From positions 15,126,263-15,190,262 of the forward strand of contig OY848918.1 of assembly GCA_963693285.1 (NCBI GenBank): a stretch of DNA of 64,000 nucleotides, in the 5' to 3' direction. Position 1 is the first letter of the stretch. Every line of letters begins with the position of its first letter. The stretch is from Xestospongia muta (Eukaryota; Porifera; Demospongiae; Haplosclerida; Petrosiidae). The notes under the pieces are model-generated. The model was not told the origin of the DNA. It saw only the letters and a program-made list of their open reading frames with translations, and searched no databases. Shown in pieces: positions 1 through 11,463 of the stretch. The position numbers were made by a program, and so were the translations under genes.

Positions 1-672
1 AAACAATGACAACACCTATCTATTGAACTGTATAGCTGTCAAAAAATCACACCGAAATGTGACTCAATTTGAGGTCAACACAACATTGTCAATACATTTT
101 CACCTTTCATTTGGCAAAAGCTAGAGACTTTTGTCAGTAACCACCTAATATTCTAGGTAGATTTTTTTATCAATCTTTGATGCTATGATTGGTTCATCTT
201 ATTATTATTATTTTACACAATATTACTATTCTAGAAAAAGTTATAATAAGAAAAGGAATCGTATATCGCAATTTAAATAATGAAAAGAAAATGGTAGCTT
301 AAAATTATACCATCATCAGATCGCTTCTTTATAAATATATCAAGAAACTTTTATTATCAATACAACTACTCACCAATAAATGTTTCAAATGATGGAATGT
401 CGTCTTGTTCGTGCCTCGTCTCCTTTTCTCCCTCTCCCTTCTCGGTGTGTGTGTGTACAAAGCCTCAGGCGTTATGGGCGTTATAATAAAGTGTTTTTAC
501 CTGGCTTCAGTCAATCAGTTTAAGAATGGCCCTCCTCAATGTTTAAGTAGACACTTTGCGGTTTCCTTGACCTTCTTTCATTCGAGACTGTGAATATAAT
601 TTAGTCTTGCACGCTTAAATTCGAAATTCCCGCATCCTAACGACTAAACAGTTGATTGGTTCATGTCAAAAG

Positions 673-686
673 GTTGCCATGACGGC
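673..686. promoter_or_regulatory. RFX X-box-like site
   Basis: GTTGCCATGACGGC matches the 14-base X-box pattern RYYNYYATRRNRAC at 13 of 14 positions. It lies 27 bp before the ATG at 713. RFX factors drive ciliary genes in animals, so the site suggests, by inference only, that the small gene downstream is ciliary. Confidence 0.5.
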
Positions 687-712
687 AAACACACCTCCAA
701 CACTGCTATATT

Positions 713-1490
713 ATGGAGAAGTCGACACAGCAGAATCTAGACAAACGTTCTCAATTCTTGAGGCAGAATCCACGATTTATTAATGAGCCAATATGTAGTG
801 TCGATTTTACTATAGATGGTGAAGCAACAGTGGCTGAATGTATGAAATGGTACAGTCATGACAGTAGAAGTCAACCAGCTAAGATTTTCAAGTGGTATGC
901 AAATAAATTATCATAATATTTGTGGTATAATATATTATAATTATATGCATACAAATCTGATACTATATAAATATGCAACTTAATGTTTTGCTGGGTGACA
1001 ATTAATTCTTAAACAATCTTGCTACAATTAAACTGTTTGTCTACCTTAGTTCTACAACATCACTGTCATCATCTTCAAGACAGGACTATCAACTGCCATC
1101 AAAAACTCTAAACCATCTCCACAAAGCTCCTAAAACTTTCATTCAAAGCTTATTAGGTATATCCCATTTATTTCAATGTAAACTATTTTGGTATATATGT
1201 AGTATATTTTCGTCAATCTCATTCTCACTGACCCTTCCAGTCTAGCATACTAGAGCTACTGTAAAAATAACTTAACTATTATTATTATTATTATTATTAT
1301 TATTGCATATAGAACCTGAAATGGAAAGAAGTAAGAGTGTAAAGAAAGAATTTATTTCATTCAAGCACCAGTACAATTGTCGTAGTGATCCAAATGAACC
1401 AATTAAAGGAAAAGTTAGTATTATTACGCATACAGAAAAGATTTTATTATATTATAGCTTCACGGAAGTTTTGTCTGGGAACTGAAATAA
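713..1490 (+). CDS. Unrecognised small protein, four exons (about 140 aa)
   Basis: I do not recognise this protein. Four exons join in one frame with canonical GT-AG borders: 713-894, 1050-1156, 1313-1413 and 1458-1490. The product would be about 140 residues: a charged N-terminus (MEKSTQQNLDKRSQFL), a Ser/Thr-rich middle, a basic stretch (MERSKSVKKEF) and an end reading HGSFVWELK. The last intron is only 44 nt; without splicing the frame runs on to a stop at 1483-1485 instead. No signal peptide or membrane segment is seen. The size, the short Trp/Tyr-bearing blocks and the X-box-like site upstream fit a small ciliary microtubule-associated protein, but that is inference. The ATG at 713 is the first in frame. 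A (TTA)n run at about 1277-1303 sits before exon 3. Confidence 0.55.
1277..1303. repeat. (TTA)n microsatellite
   Basis: About nine ATT/TTA units in the intron just before the exon at 1313. Confidence 0.8.
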
Positions 1491-1581
1491 AATAACTTTG
1501 ATATTGATAAAGGTACTATTATTATTACATCTAATAATTTAATGTGATTACTCTTGGTCAATTCAGTAGTTTGATTTCTTT

Positions 1582-2634
1582 TTACACATCAGTTTCCAAT
1601 CCATTTTCAACTTCATACGGCAATGCCTTATCAAAATCATTATGTTCCTCTTCAGTGCTGTCATCATTTTCTGACTTGATGTTTGTCTTTTTTTCATAAT
1701 CATCTGCACTTGAAAAGTTGTCAGTTTCTTCTACTATGGGATAAATAGGTAGGCTTAGTGTCTGTGATGTCCAGCTTAAATCGGAAAGCTTTTTATGAAG
1801 AAACCCTTTCTCTTTATAATCAATGGGTGAGATTGGTGGTTCAATGCTGTGTGTGGAGTCACATGGAGACGTTATATCTGGAAAGGCAAAATGTCGATTA
1901 TTATGTAATGATAATGGTGGAGCACTAATTGGTGGGGCATCAGTTGAGAGTGATGTCTTATTAAGAGGGTCAAGAACAGAGTCTTCCGTGAAAGATGTTA
2001 CAAACGATGGTCTCCTATGTTTAGATCTCCTTTTTGCTTCTAATGGTGACTTTGGAATTGATGAAACACTAGTAGTAGAAGCTACTACACCAGTCTCTAA
2101 TTCAGGGCTAGTTGAAAGAATATACTTGTTACCCTGTAATGAAACAGTATCAAATTGTTTAGGTGACGATTGTAAATATGAGGTATTATCAAGCGATGCC
2201 TCTTGTTCTATTTTCTTCCATTGCCTCATACGCTGTTCTATAACATGTGAACTTAGATTCCCACTTCGTTGATTTCTTCTTCTAGGTTTAGTTAGCATAG
2301 AGTCATCATCACCTGGAGATATAATGCCATGATAACTATTAACCCGTTGTAACAATGTCCTCCGCCGAACTTCAATGTTATCATTTAAACCTATGATTGA
2401 CAATGTTTTACCAGGTCTCCAAACATCATGCTCTTTTCCCTCATGTAACATCAACGAGGAGCTACGACTGCCTAGCCTTTTCTGAAAGCCTGGAATGTTG
2501 ATGTCTAATTCAGAGTATTCTTTGAAGACGCTATCATCTTGTGATAATGTTCCATTTGTTGCTGATAGTTTCCCATTGCAATCCACTGAAGAAAACGTTT
2601 GATCATCAAAAGATCTTTTTTCCTCAGCAGGCAT
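1582..2634 (-). CDS. Unrecognised Ser-rich, probably disordered protein (350 aa)
   Basis: A single open exon of 350 codons from MPAEEKRSF to a TAA at 1582-1584. I do not recognise a family. The sequence is rich in Ser, Pro, Asp and Glu, with many SP/TP-type sites (for example KSPLEAKRR, PPISPID), a basic block around residues 115-135 (KPRRRNQR, then EQRMRQWKKIEQEAS) and an acidic tail (DDSTEEEHNDFD). There is no signal peptide, membrane span or cysteine motif. The look is that of a phosphorylated scaffold or regulatory protein. It lies 168 bp downstream of the stop of the Notum-ABCG gene on the same strand. The length of the open frame argues that it is real, although a shadow frame of 149 codons runs opposite; further exons cannot be excluded. 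Confidence 0.6.
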   Translation of the reverse strand: MPAEEKRSFDDQTFSSVDCNGKLSATNGTLSQDDSVFKEYSELDINIPGFQKRLGSRSSSLMLHEGKEHDVWRPGKTLSIIGLNDNIEVRRRTLLQRVNSYHGIISPGDDDSMLTKPRRRNQRSGNLSSHVIEQRMRQWKKIEQEASLDNTSYLQSSPKQFDTVSLQGNKYILSTSPELETGVVASTTSVSSIPKSPLEAKRRSKHRRPSFVTSFTEDSVLDPLNKTSLSTDAPPISAPPLSLHNNRHFAFPDITSPCDSTHSIEPPISPIDYKEKGFLHKKLSDLSWTSQTLSLPIYPIVEETDNFSSADDYEKKTNIKSENDDSTEEEHNDFDKALPYEVENGLETDV

Positions 2635-2802
2635 TGTTACATCATTATGTCCAATAATTTTGTCTTTCCTAAATTTATGGAGAGATTTGTTTACATTTTT
2701 GGCTTAATGCTTTAGTCTGATTTGCTAGTCTTTGATGTAAATAATTAATTAAGATATGCTCACTTATGTTTCCTAATGAGGCTTTTGAAAAAAGATGTAA
2801 CT

Positions 2803-5800
2803 CTAGGAACAAAGAGAGAGTGTCGTAGCAAAAGGGCAACCCAAGAGAGAAGTACCAATGATCCCGTCATTATCTGAAGCAACTTTAAGGAAAACATAAT
2901 AAACTATTATCCAAAACTAAACACACAATGTATAATGTACACACTGTACAGAGCATATGCCACTTTGTATGCTATTGAGCTCCTGATATATGTATTAGAT
3001 AATTAACTTACCAAAATATGTAGTGTAGTATTAATATTGTGCAGACTAAAATAGCTTAGCAGGTACTCCCCTGTGGAAGGGTAACACTCAAGAGAAGACT
3101 GATAATTGCACTTTGGTGAGATGTCTTGAAGAATCACACGAATGATTGCAGAAAATCCATAATAATTAGGATTAATGTAGAACAGCCACACATACCTATA
3201 ATAAAAGATAAATAAAATAATTCATGTATCTACATTGGTTCAAATCAGACAAACTGCCATTAATTTCTACTGAATGACAAGTTAAGTTGAACAAGTATTA
3301 ATCCCAAAATGCATTCTCTTTATTATACATACATAATATATAATTATATAATTATTCAATTACATAATAAATACTAACCATTTTGGCATGAGACTAGGTG
3401 GAACAAAGAAACCACCTGAAAAGCCAGCTATGGCTGATAAAACAGGTGAGATTCGATGAGCATAAGTTGGCACAGCAGTGATAACAAACATCAACAAACC
3501 TATCCAAGTATGATTAAGTGCCAAGTTAAAAATGACTGTCTCTACATATGCCATGAAATTATATTGGGAATATGGAATTATCTAAAAATGAAGTAATCAT
3601 TTCATATAACTAATACTCAATAATAACTAACTAATAAATAAGCTATTGTGGCTCCAGTTGTAACTGGTATAGCTGCTAAACTGACAAATCGAATGAAAGT
3701 CTGTAAAACTAACTCATGTGCTTGACCAATTCCATCTGAATATTCCAATGAGAAAATCTATGGATTGAATAGGCATTTGTTATTGTAACTATAATTGTAT
3801 ACTGTATTTATTTATACCAATAGATTTCAACATGTTATATGTATCACAGCTACTGCTTACATTCATTGCTTGAAGAAGATAGTTGTAAATGGCTGGAAAC
3901 ATAAATAGTCCACTAGCACAAATAAATACACCAAAACCAGTTAAAATAGATGTAGCATTTTGCGTTTGTAAATAAACTGTCCCTGTAATTATACAGATTC
4001 CATAACATCATTAAGTACATAAACTACATAAACTTTCTAATTATTACATACCTAAAAGTAATCCATATATAGCAAAAATACTTGGCAAGTAAAGAGTCTG
4101 TCCAATTTGAGCCCTCTTCTTTGCCCTTCCCTCAAGAGCTGCTATGTGGTTAAATAGACCAGCTGTCTTGGATCTGAAAGCATTGCAATGAAAGCCGAGT
4201 AGTTGAGACAAATATTTCCATTAAACTTAATAACTCACTTCTTTCTTTGTTCGTGCTTTTTAGAGAAACTAACATGAGCTGCTTTAACAGCATTTTTCAC
4301 CTTTTGACTCTCTTGGGTTTCAGTAAAATGTTTAAGAATGGCTAAACGTGATTGTTCACTTCCTAACATATCCATAATTACATCTAAACAGGAGTAAATT
4401 CACATCATTAAAACAAGATTATACTGGCTAATTAAAGAATAGAATGAACAAACTGATGGACAGATAAATTGAATGAAAACATGATGAATTCTTTTGTGTC
4501 AGTATTGAATGATTACAACTACTTTACCAGCTGGGTTTGTAGAGTCTTGGATTTTTTTAATGGCAAGATGAGCATTCAAATGAGCATTAACAAAAAACTG
4601 ATAGGCATTTTCGGGGACACCATGATAAGCAATCTATAACAATATTATATCAATGCTGTTCATTTTGGATTGCAAAATACCTGTCCTTGACAAAGAAGAA
4701 TAATTTGACTGAACATATGAAATATTTCCAATCTTGGCTGATGAATGGTTAAAATTACTGTCCTGTTTGATGCTGCAATGTGGTTTAAATGATGTAATAA
4801 CTCAAGAGAGGAAGCTGCATCGAGACCTTATATATCCAAAATGTAATGTCAGAGCTACACATAAATAATATGTACCTGAAGTTGGTTCATCTAAGAATAT
4901 TAAACTTGGCATATTAAGCAGTTGTAAAGCTACACATAATCTCCTTTTCTGACCTCCACTGAGACCAGGTCCAACATTTGATCCAACAGGCGTGTCTGCA
5001 AGAGCACTCAATCCAGTCTAAGTAATGATAAAATTAAAGTAAATAATATTTGTGTTTCCTGGCTGATCTATTACCTCTTTAAGAATTTGTTCCACTCTCT
5101 CTAGTTTTTCTTTCATTGTAAAATGTTTTGGGAGTCTCATTTGTGCTGCAAATGTTAAATTTTCTCTAACTGTAAGAGTTGAGTAGTAAGGCGTTGCCAA
5201 CTGCAAGACGTATCCAGTGTGTGCAATATACCATCCTCTGACTTTCTCTAAGGAAGTCCCATTCACAAAAATCTCTCCCTGATATGATTCAATGTCGTGA
5301 CGTCCAGCCAGTAAGTCAAGAAATGTTGTTTTTCCACACCCTACATAAAGAAAGTTCACATTTTAGGCTGACTAATTTTTCCTAATTACCAGATGGACCA
5401 AGAATTGCTACTAATTCTCCAGGGTTAAAATAAGCAGACACCCCTCTAATAATTTCTTTTTCTTTTTTCTTTTGGTTACTAATAAATGGAACATTGGCTA
5501 CATGAAATCTTTTGTCTTTTAGCTGTTTTCTACGCTGGTACTGTTGCTGGAATTGCTGTATTGTTTGAATCATATCTGCAACAATAATAAAGATTAGTAT
5601 AATCATGCATGATTTTTCACAGACCTCCGCTAGAAGTATTAGCCATTACAGATTGTCCAGTTTCAACATCCATTGTGCTCCTCTTCACCATTCTTTGCCT
5701 ACCTGGTAGTTGCAATGTATCATCTTCATCAGTATTACCAGCTGAGATAGATAAGAGTCTCTTATACTTTTGCCCACCATCAAGACTATTGGCAGCTTTC

Positions 5801-7916
5801 TTTAATGCTGATTTAGTCAATGTCACAGAATATCTGAAACAACATAACTTCATTACAGTATGATAGAGCTTGAAATCTATAGCATTTATTAATAAATGAT
5901 TTTATTGGTATTTAAACCATTGTACTGGCTAATATTAATGTAGATATATGGTTATATCAAAATACTTCATTGAAATCAACACATTTCAGAATTTACTATT
6001 TAAAAGATTTTAAACATAGCATCATGAAGGCAATACATTGTGGCATTTAACACTATTTATTTAGTACCTCAGATTGAGACAGGCAATGGAAATGGCATTT
6101 TTCTCATCACAATATGGCAACTGTAAATAAGTGAGAAAAGAAGAATCTAAACTGACAGTAACAACTATTAGTTAATAATTAACAGTTCTTCAATTTTATA
6201 TTATGTATCCCACTATTGTTTAGTGTTATTTCTTACATTAGATTTCATTCCTTTATAAGGATCAGTCTCAGCATTTTCAATAATTATTTTCTGTCTTTTT
6301 TTCAGTAATTTATAGTGGAATAGCAAAACAATCTTTATAATCACGGATATAATGGTTAGACATACTACCAGCAATGCTGGTAATATTTGTGCTGAAAAAG
6401 GCCATAAAGCTCCTAATTCACCAAGTACTATTTCTTCAGGACATTGAGAATTACATCTTGGTCCAGAGCAATTGTCAGAGTACATTATTACATCACCACT
6501 GAATCGAACATGTAACCATTGCTCGATTGCTTGTGCTATAGTTATAGTATTTCTATGGGATGAATTAGAAATGTGAGGAAGTAGAAGACCAAAGGATGTC
6601 CAGACATCACTATGTACTTTGTGTCTATAGAATAAAGAATGTCATATAAATTCAAATTAATGAATAGTGAAATAAAAAATGACTCACGTAAATTTATTGT
6701 TTTCATATGCCACATCAATTTGTTCATCTCCTAATATGGATGAAGGATTCCCCCACAAATCACTAGTTGCGAAATAAACATGTTGAAAACAAGAAGTGAC
6801 AAAATAGCTCAAATTTGAATAATGCCACGTAGCATCTTGAAGACTTCTATTCATGGAGCCACTATACTCTGAGACTATACGCATTATTTCAATGACCTCA
6901 GTATTCATTGTGACATCAAGCAATGATTGACTAAGTACATATAAGTCATATTGACTAAATATTGCTAGAGTAGGAATATTAGGATAAATTGAATTGTTAG
7001 ACAGAATAAGAGGTGCTGATATGCACAAAGAAGGATTTTCAATATTGTAACAGACACTATTAATATCTTCATCCAAACCCAGTTGGACACTATCATTGGA
7101 GAACTGTTTGCTAATTATATTTTGAAAGTCAATGAACCATGCAGAGTCAGTTATGACAGACAAACGAGCATCTGTCGCTCTTGAATTCAATTTGTCAAGT
7201 GTCCATTGAGCATGATTTAATGAGCCTACTCCTCCAGCACTAGTACCACCCAAAATGACATCACTGGCTTTGCTCAAATTATGAAACTCAAACAAATCTA
7301 GGATAACACTTTGGTAAATAGCTGCACCACGAAATGTAAATTGATTGGATGTTGCTTGAGGGTCAAAATTGAAATGAAATTCAGTATTCAGTGCAAATTT
7401 GTAATTGTTGGTAGCACGTAGCCATAAATCACTGCTACAATAGGGTATTAGAACATGGTTGTAATTATAAAACACTGGATTAGACTCTTGATTTTTTGAT
7501 AACAAATCTCTACCCTCTATTATCCATGCATTTCCACCTTTTGGTATATTAGCAAAACGCCAAAGAGATGTCATCAGTCGAGAAGATGCAGTGAGACGAT
7601 CATTCATATAGGTGTTCCAGGCGTCAACAACATTAACAAAAATGGTACCATTTTCTTTGAAAATGAATTTCCTTCGAATTCGCTGATCAATGTATCTTTC
7701 ATTACATTTTCTTGGACTGTTACAACCACCACCACCTTCTAAGAAAATCACCCAATTTGAGCTGTCAGGATTTTTATGAATGAAGTAGCCAGCTGGAGTA
7801 AAATCATTACAAAGAGCTCCTCGATCAAAAGGTCTTGTAATATTATACCATTGCAGACAGTTTGCAAAAGAGAATAAAGATGCTATCAGGAGATGAATGG
7901 CATAAAATGTCAGCAT
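2803..7916 (-). CDS. Notum-like carboxylesterase fused to ABCG half-transporter
   Basis: One spliced gene. Exon 1 (6688-7916) starts with a signal peptide ([17 protein letters not shown]) and a Notum/pectin-acetylesterase fold: oxyanion region LEGGGGCNS at 60-67, nucleophile Ser226 in GGTSAGG, Asp324 in SQYDLY, His379 in SCFQHVY, spaced like the known human NOTUM triad (S232, D340, H389). Exon 2 (6237-6624) continues in frame, carries the Notum C-terminal cysteine block ([12 protein letters not shown]) and then a membrane span ([20 protein letters not shown]). The exon at about 6066-6122 leads in frame into the ABCG cytosolic half: Walker A GPSGCGKTT split by an intron at about 5381/5340, signature LSGGQKRR at about 4945, Walker [13 protein letters not shown]. 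The transmembrane domain exons follow between 4170 and 2803 ([14 protein letters not shown] near the end), with a TAG at 2803-2805. Predicted: extracellular lipid esterase tethered to a lipid-type exporter. Substrate unknown. Confidence 0.85.
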
Positions 7917-8790
7917 CGTACTGAATGAAATGCATCTCTGAAAACTGACCTTTATATTGTTAATAACAATAACAAATTGTGCAAAAAGTCTGGCTTTATG
8001 ACAAAGATTGACTTCAGGCGATAATCAGTAATTTGTTTGCCTATATCTAAACTCCCTCCTATAAATGGTTGAGTATGTTATATATACTGATGTTTCATTT
8101 ATGTCTCTACTTCCCACAGTTAACTTCAGAATAATTATATTTACACAGCATACTTGCAGGCTAGGAAGCATGTATGATTATACTAAGAATGAAGTCACAC
8201 AAGTCCAGTTCTCTTAGGTGCCACTTACATACACTGTGTTGCAAATTGGTTTATGATAAGAAGTATTTGTTTGCTGTATATCATGTCTATGCAAAGTTTA
8301 CTGTTTGCAATCATAATTATTGTTCATTGTCTATGTAGATAAAAAAATTAAGAAATGATATATTTATACCTCATAAATAGAAATATTTTCTTAACACTAA
8401 TACTTAATTGTAGAAATAGAAAGTATGTATAGACTAGGGCCATAAGCATTTGGTACATATTTTAGTGGTGAAGAGTTAAAGCAACTCAAGTAACCAAGTG
8501 TTAATTGCTATAATACCCTCAAGGTATAATACCCTATTACTCATGGATCTCCATAGTATAAATATATGTGGTATATGAGATTGAAATTCAAACCTCTATG
8601 GTAATTGCTTGAAAGAATTAAAAAATTAAAATCTTTAATACAATTATAAATTCATCTCTCATATACTTTATTTAATTTTGATCATGAGTATGAATATTCA
8701 GAAATATCTTTTATGAACTTGACCAACATTTCTTTAAAAGTGACTAAAAGTATAATGCAACATTAGAGTTGTGATATAGTGATATATGGG
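7917..8790. other. Intergenic, no gene seen
   Basis: AT-rich spacer between the 5' end of the Notum-ABCG gene and the 3' end of IFT43, both on the minus strand. It must hold the Notum-ABCG promoter and the IFT43 poly(A) region; I see no coding exon or RNA gene. Confidence 0.5.
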
Positions 8791-11377
8791 TCATAATGCT
8801 CTAGGTGTAGCCAAAGATGAAGAGGAACCAGAAGACATCATTTGAACACCTTTCTCAAACCTCCAGGTATCTTCAATATCAGATGACATTTCAGTAAATA
8901 ATCGTTCCCACTCCCATCCTTTGTCTTCCTAAAATAGAAAGAACGTAGCTACAATATTAATTGCCTTATATAAAGAGAGTACAATATTGGTTTATACAAC
9001 AATAATGACTAACATAATATTTGGCATATAGTACACAAACATTATTCCACACTAAGATTATGAACAGTCCAGTACATAAACATGTTCGTGGAATATACCA
9101 GTAATATTGCTTGTAGGTTTATTTAAATATACAACAAAATCACACATAGTTATGTACCATAATTACTATGTTGATCATTAATTTTGTCAAATACAGATAG
9201 TTAATCTAACAACTACTAAAGATAGAGTATGATAATGTACCTCTTGGATTTCATCTTCTGGAGATATTACTTTGGCTAAGAGTTTTAAATCAACCTCACC
9301 ATCCTATAAGATCATATATTAATAAAGGTAGAGTACTAAATAAGTACACAAGCCAGTATATATTGTTTTTAGTTGAAAATATTGTCATTTAACAGCTATT
9401 GTATTGTTACATATTTAATAAGAAAAAGGAGCCAAAATATTAATAAATTGATGCATAGTACATTCCTGTTGATTGCAGCTTTAGTGTATATACGTATGAA
9501 AATATATAGCAGGAAATTGAGTGAGGGCTTAAAAAATTTTGGTGATTTCACAAATTGATAAATTAAACCAATAAATTTTCATAAATTGCTTGTCCTAACC
9601 AAAATAATTAACCTTACTAAACAATATGGTTAACTTGTTGAGGGGTTCAAAAACCTTACAAGATCCCATGATTGGTAAAAGATGGTATGTCAATGTATTA
9701 TTGACATGACATGTGATGTAAAAAGTAGAATATTGTGTTAGTGATAATCTTAAGAAAAAATTGATTATTCAGACCACTTTGTTCATTACTAATTGTTTGT
9801 GTGCTATGAAAAGTGAATCTTCTCACCATTATAAACAGTCCAGCATGTTTCATTAGGTCATTGTCTAATTGTTTGTAGGTAGTGTTGACATGAGTGGGAG
9901 CAACACTACATAAGAAAGAAAAACATCAACATTTTTGTTACTATCAAACAAAACAAATTACTCAATAGCATACTTCTAAATAACATGTACCTTGGAGGAG
10001 CGGCAACTTGTGTTGTCAGTTCTTCTTCACGAAGTTCATCAATATCAGGAATCTGTAATACTAAACAAAGTGCAATATTAAACCAAGTAATAGCTAAAGC
10101 AATTATCTGATCCATTACATAATGATGATCAAAGCAATACAATTGCTGGTCATTTATCTATTGTCACATGAGTCAGTACAACAATGTGATTTAAGTATCA
10201 GAGCAATACATTATATTGTCAATCTTACTTTCATCAATATCATTATCTTGTTTCAACCTCTCACTGATTAAAGAAATAGCCATTATTATGTATATTAAGT
10301 AAATAGCAATAAACTCACTCTTCTACTTCAAATGAGGTTTCGTCATGTTTTCTGTGGATAGTATGAAATTAGGTGATACATTACAGATTTATAAATATTG
10401 TAGGCTAAGAGATGTGAGTTAGGTTGATATGTACTTCTATACTTCTCAAAAGGTAAGTACTTATCAAGTTCTTGAGTGAGTTTTTTCAAGAATACTACTA
10501 TACATACATACACTTTACAGTCGTACTATCACCAACTGATATAAAGTAAGTAATATAGACAATATTACTGACAATAACATCTTATGCTAGTGTCAAAGAG
10601 GTTAACAAGTCCTAATATTTGTTTAAAATGGATTATGCTATCCTGAAAAACAATAAAACACAGTACTTTACAGCTAAGTTACATTACTACATTAACTATT
10701 AATAATGCTGACACAGAAAGTGGGTGTGGTTACTTGTCCAAAGTTGGTTTGTGAAATATAAAGCTGTATTGTTCTATTCTCACTAACACAATTTTATTGT
10801 ATGAAGAAGATGAAAAGTAAAATGAAGGAATTAAAAGTAAAGAAAAAAGAAATATTTCTTCTTGAATAAAAATGTTATTGTTTATTCAGCAATCTTTAAT
10901 GACACATTACCACACCAAAATATAACAAGTTAATAGTTTGCCTGATTTTTGAGTAGTTTATTTTTAAGAAACAGTGTCAATATGATCAATAAATATGGTA
11001 CCTCTTTCCTTTCCCATGTCCAACAGGACTCTCCTCAGTCCAGCCTCCAATACGTACAGAGCCACCACCCAAAGTCGCCTATAGACATTGACAATTTTGA
11101 TTTTGAATATGATAGAGGAGCCAAATTTATTGATTAGATATGTAAATCCTTTATTAGTAATTTACTTCCTATAATTATTACTTCACCATTAGTTGCCATG
11201 ACAACATATTGAATAGCCACATTTACCAATTCAAGGGAAACAATGAAGAAAAAGTGAAAAAAAGTACTTGATTATTCACTATTTGCATAATTGTAAATAA
11301 AACAAAGGGAATTACAGAACAGGTTCAAACAATGATAAAATACAATTCCTCACTTGTTCAGCATTTCCTGGCTCCAT
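8791..11377 (-). CDS. IFT43: Intraflagellar transport protein 43
   Basis: IFT43 is a small subunit of the IFT-A train that carries retrograde cargo in cilia. Small exons join in frame: 11354-11377 (MEPGNAEQ), 11002-11078 (holding RIGGWTEESPV, like the GGW block of vertebrate IFT43), about 10320-10355, about 10226-10260, about 9990-10060 (IPDIDELREEELTTQVAAPP), about 9827-9905 (NTYKQLDNDLMKHAGLF), about 9243-9304 (DGEVDLKLLAKVISPEDE) and about 8791-8930 (WEWERLFTEMSSDIEDTW, then the stop). These blocks match the family's hallmark order IPDLDE / VAAPP / DNDLMK / IDLKLL / WDWDHLFTEVSS. The exon at about 10060 uses the upstream of two nearby AG acceptors (TTTAG|TATTACAG), which adds ILQ and keeps the frame. 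The total is about 190 residues. The start lies 86 bp from the divergent PPP1R14-like start, and a perfect X-box lies in intron 1. Confidence 0.93.
11192..11205. promoter_or_regulatory. Perfect RFX X-box in IFT43 intron 1
   Basis: GTTGCCATGACAAC fits the X-box pattern RYYNYYATRRNRAC at all 14 positions and is nearly palindromic. It lies about 170 bp inside IFT43 from its ATG, within the first intron (11079-11353). Confidence 0.7.
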
Positions 11378-11463
11378 TTTGAATAGGGAAAGCTAACAAA
11401 AGGGCGTTGGCACTGTAACAAAATATTGTGGGTGTGGTCGACGACTTCATAGCTAACACTGTA
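11378..11463. promoter_or_regulatory. Divergent promoter IFT43 / PPP1R14-like
   Basis: Only 86 bp separate the two opposed ATG codons, so both 5' UTRs and the core promoters must overlap here or lie inside the genes. A loose RFX-like pair (GTTGGCACTGTAAC) is present at about 11406-11419 but deviates from consensus. Confidence 0.6.

Noticed and set aside
370..593. A possible minus-strand exon (ETRHEQDDIPSFETFIG before a GTGAGT donor) and a plus-strand 62-codon frame
   Set aside because: The donor looks good, but no in-frame ATG or convincing acceptor is found upstream, and no partner exon is seen before the window edge. It could be the 5' end of a gene leaving the window; not supported enough to call.
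1823..2272. 149-codon plus-strand frame
   Set aside because: Lies fully opposite the 350-codon minus-strand frame, which is longer and has its own ATG and stop; no family features.
5609..5863. Plus-strand 84-codon frame
   Set aside because: Opposite the ABCG N-terminal exon, which is supported by the family match and splice sites.
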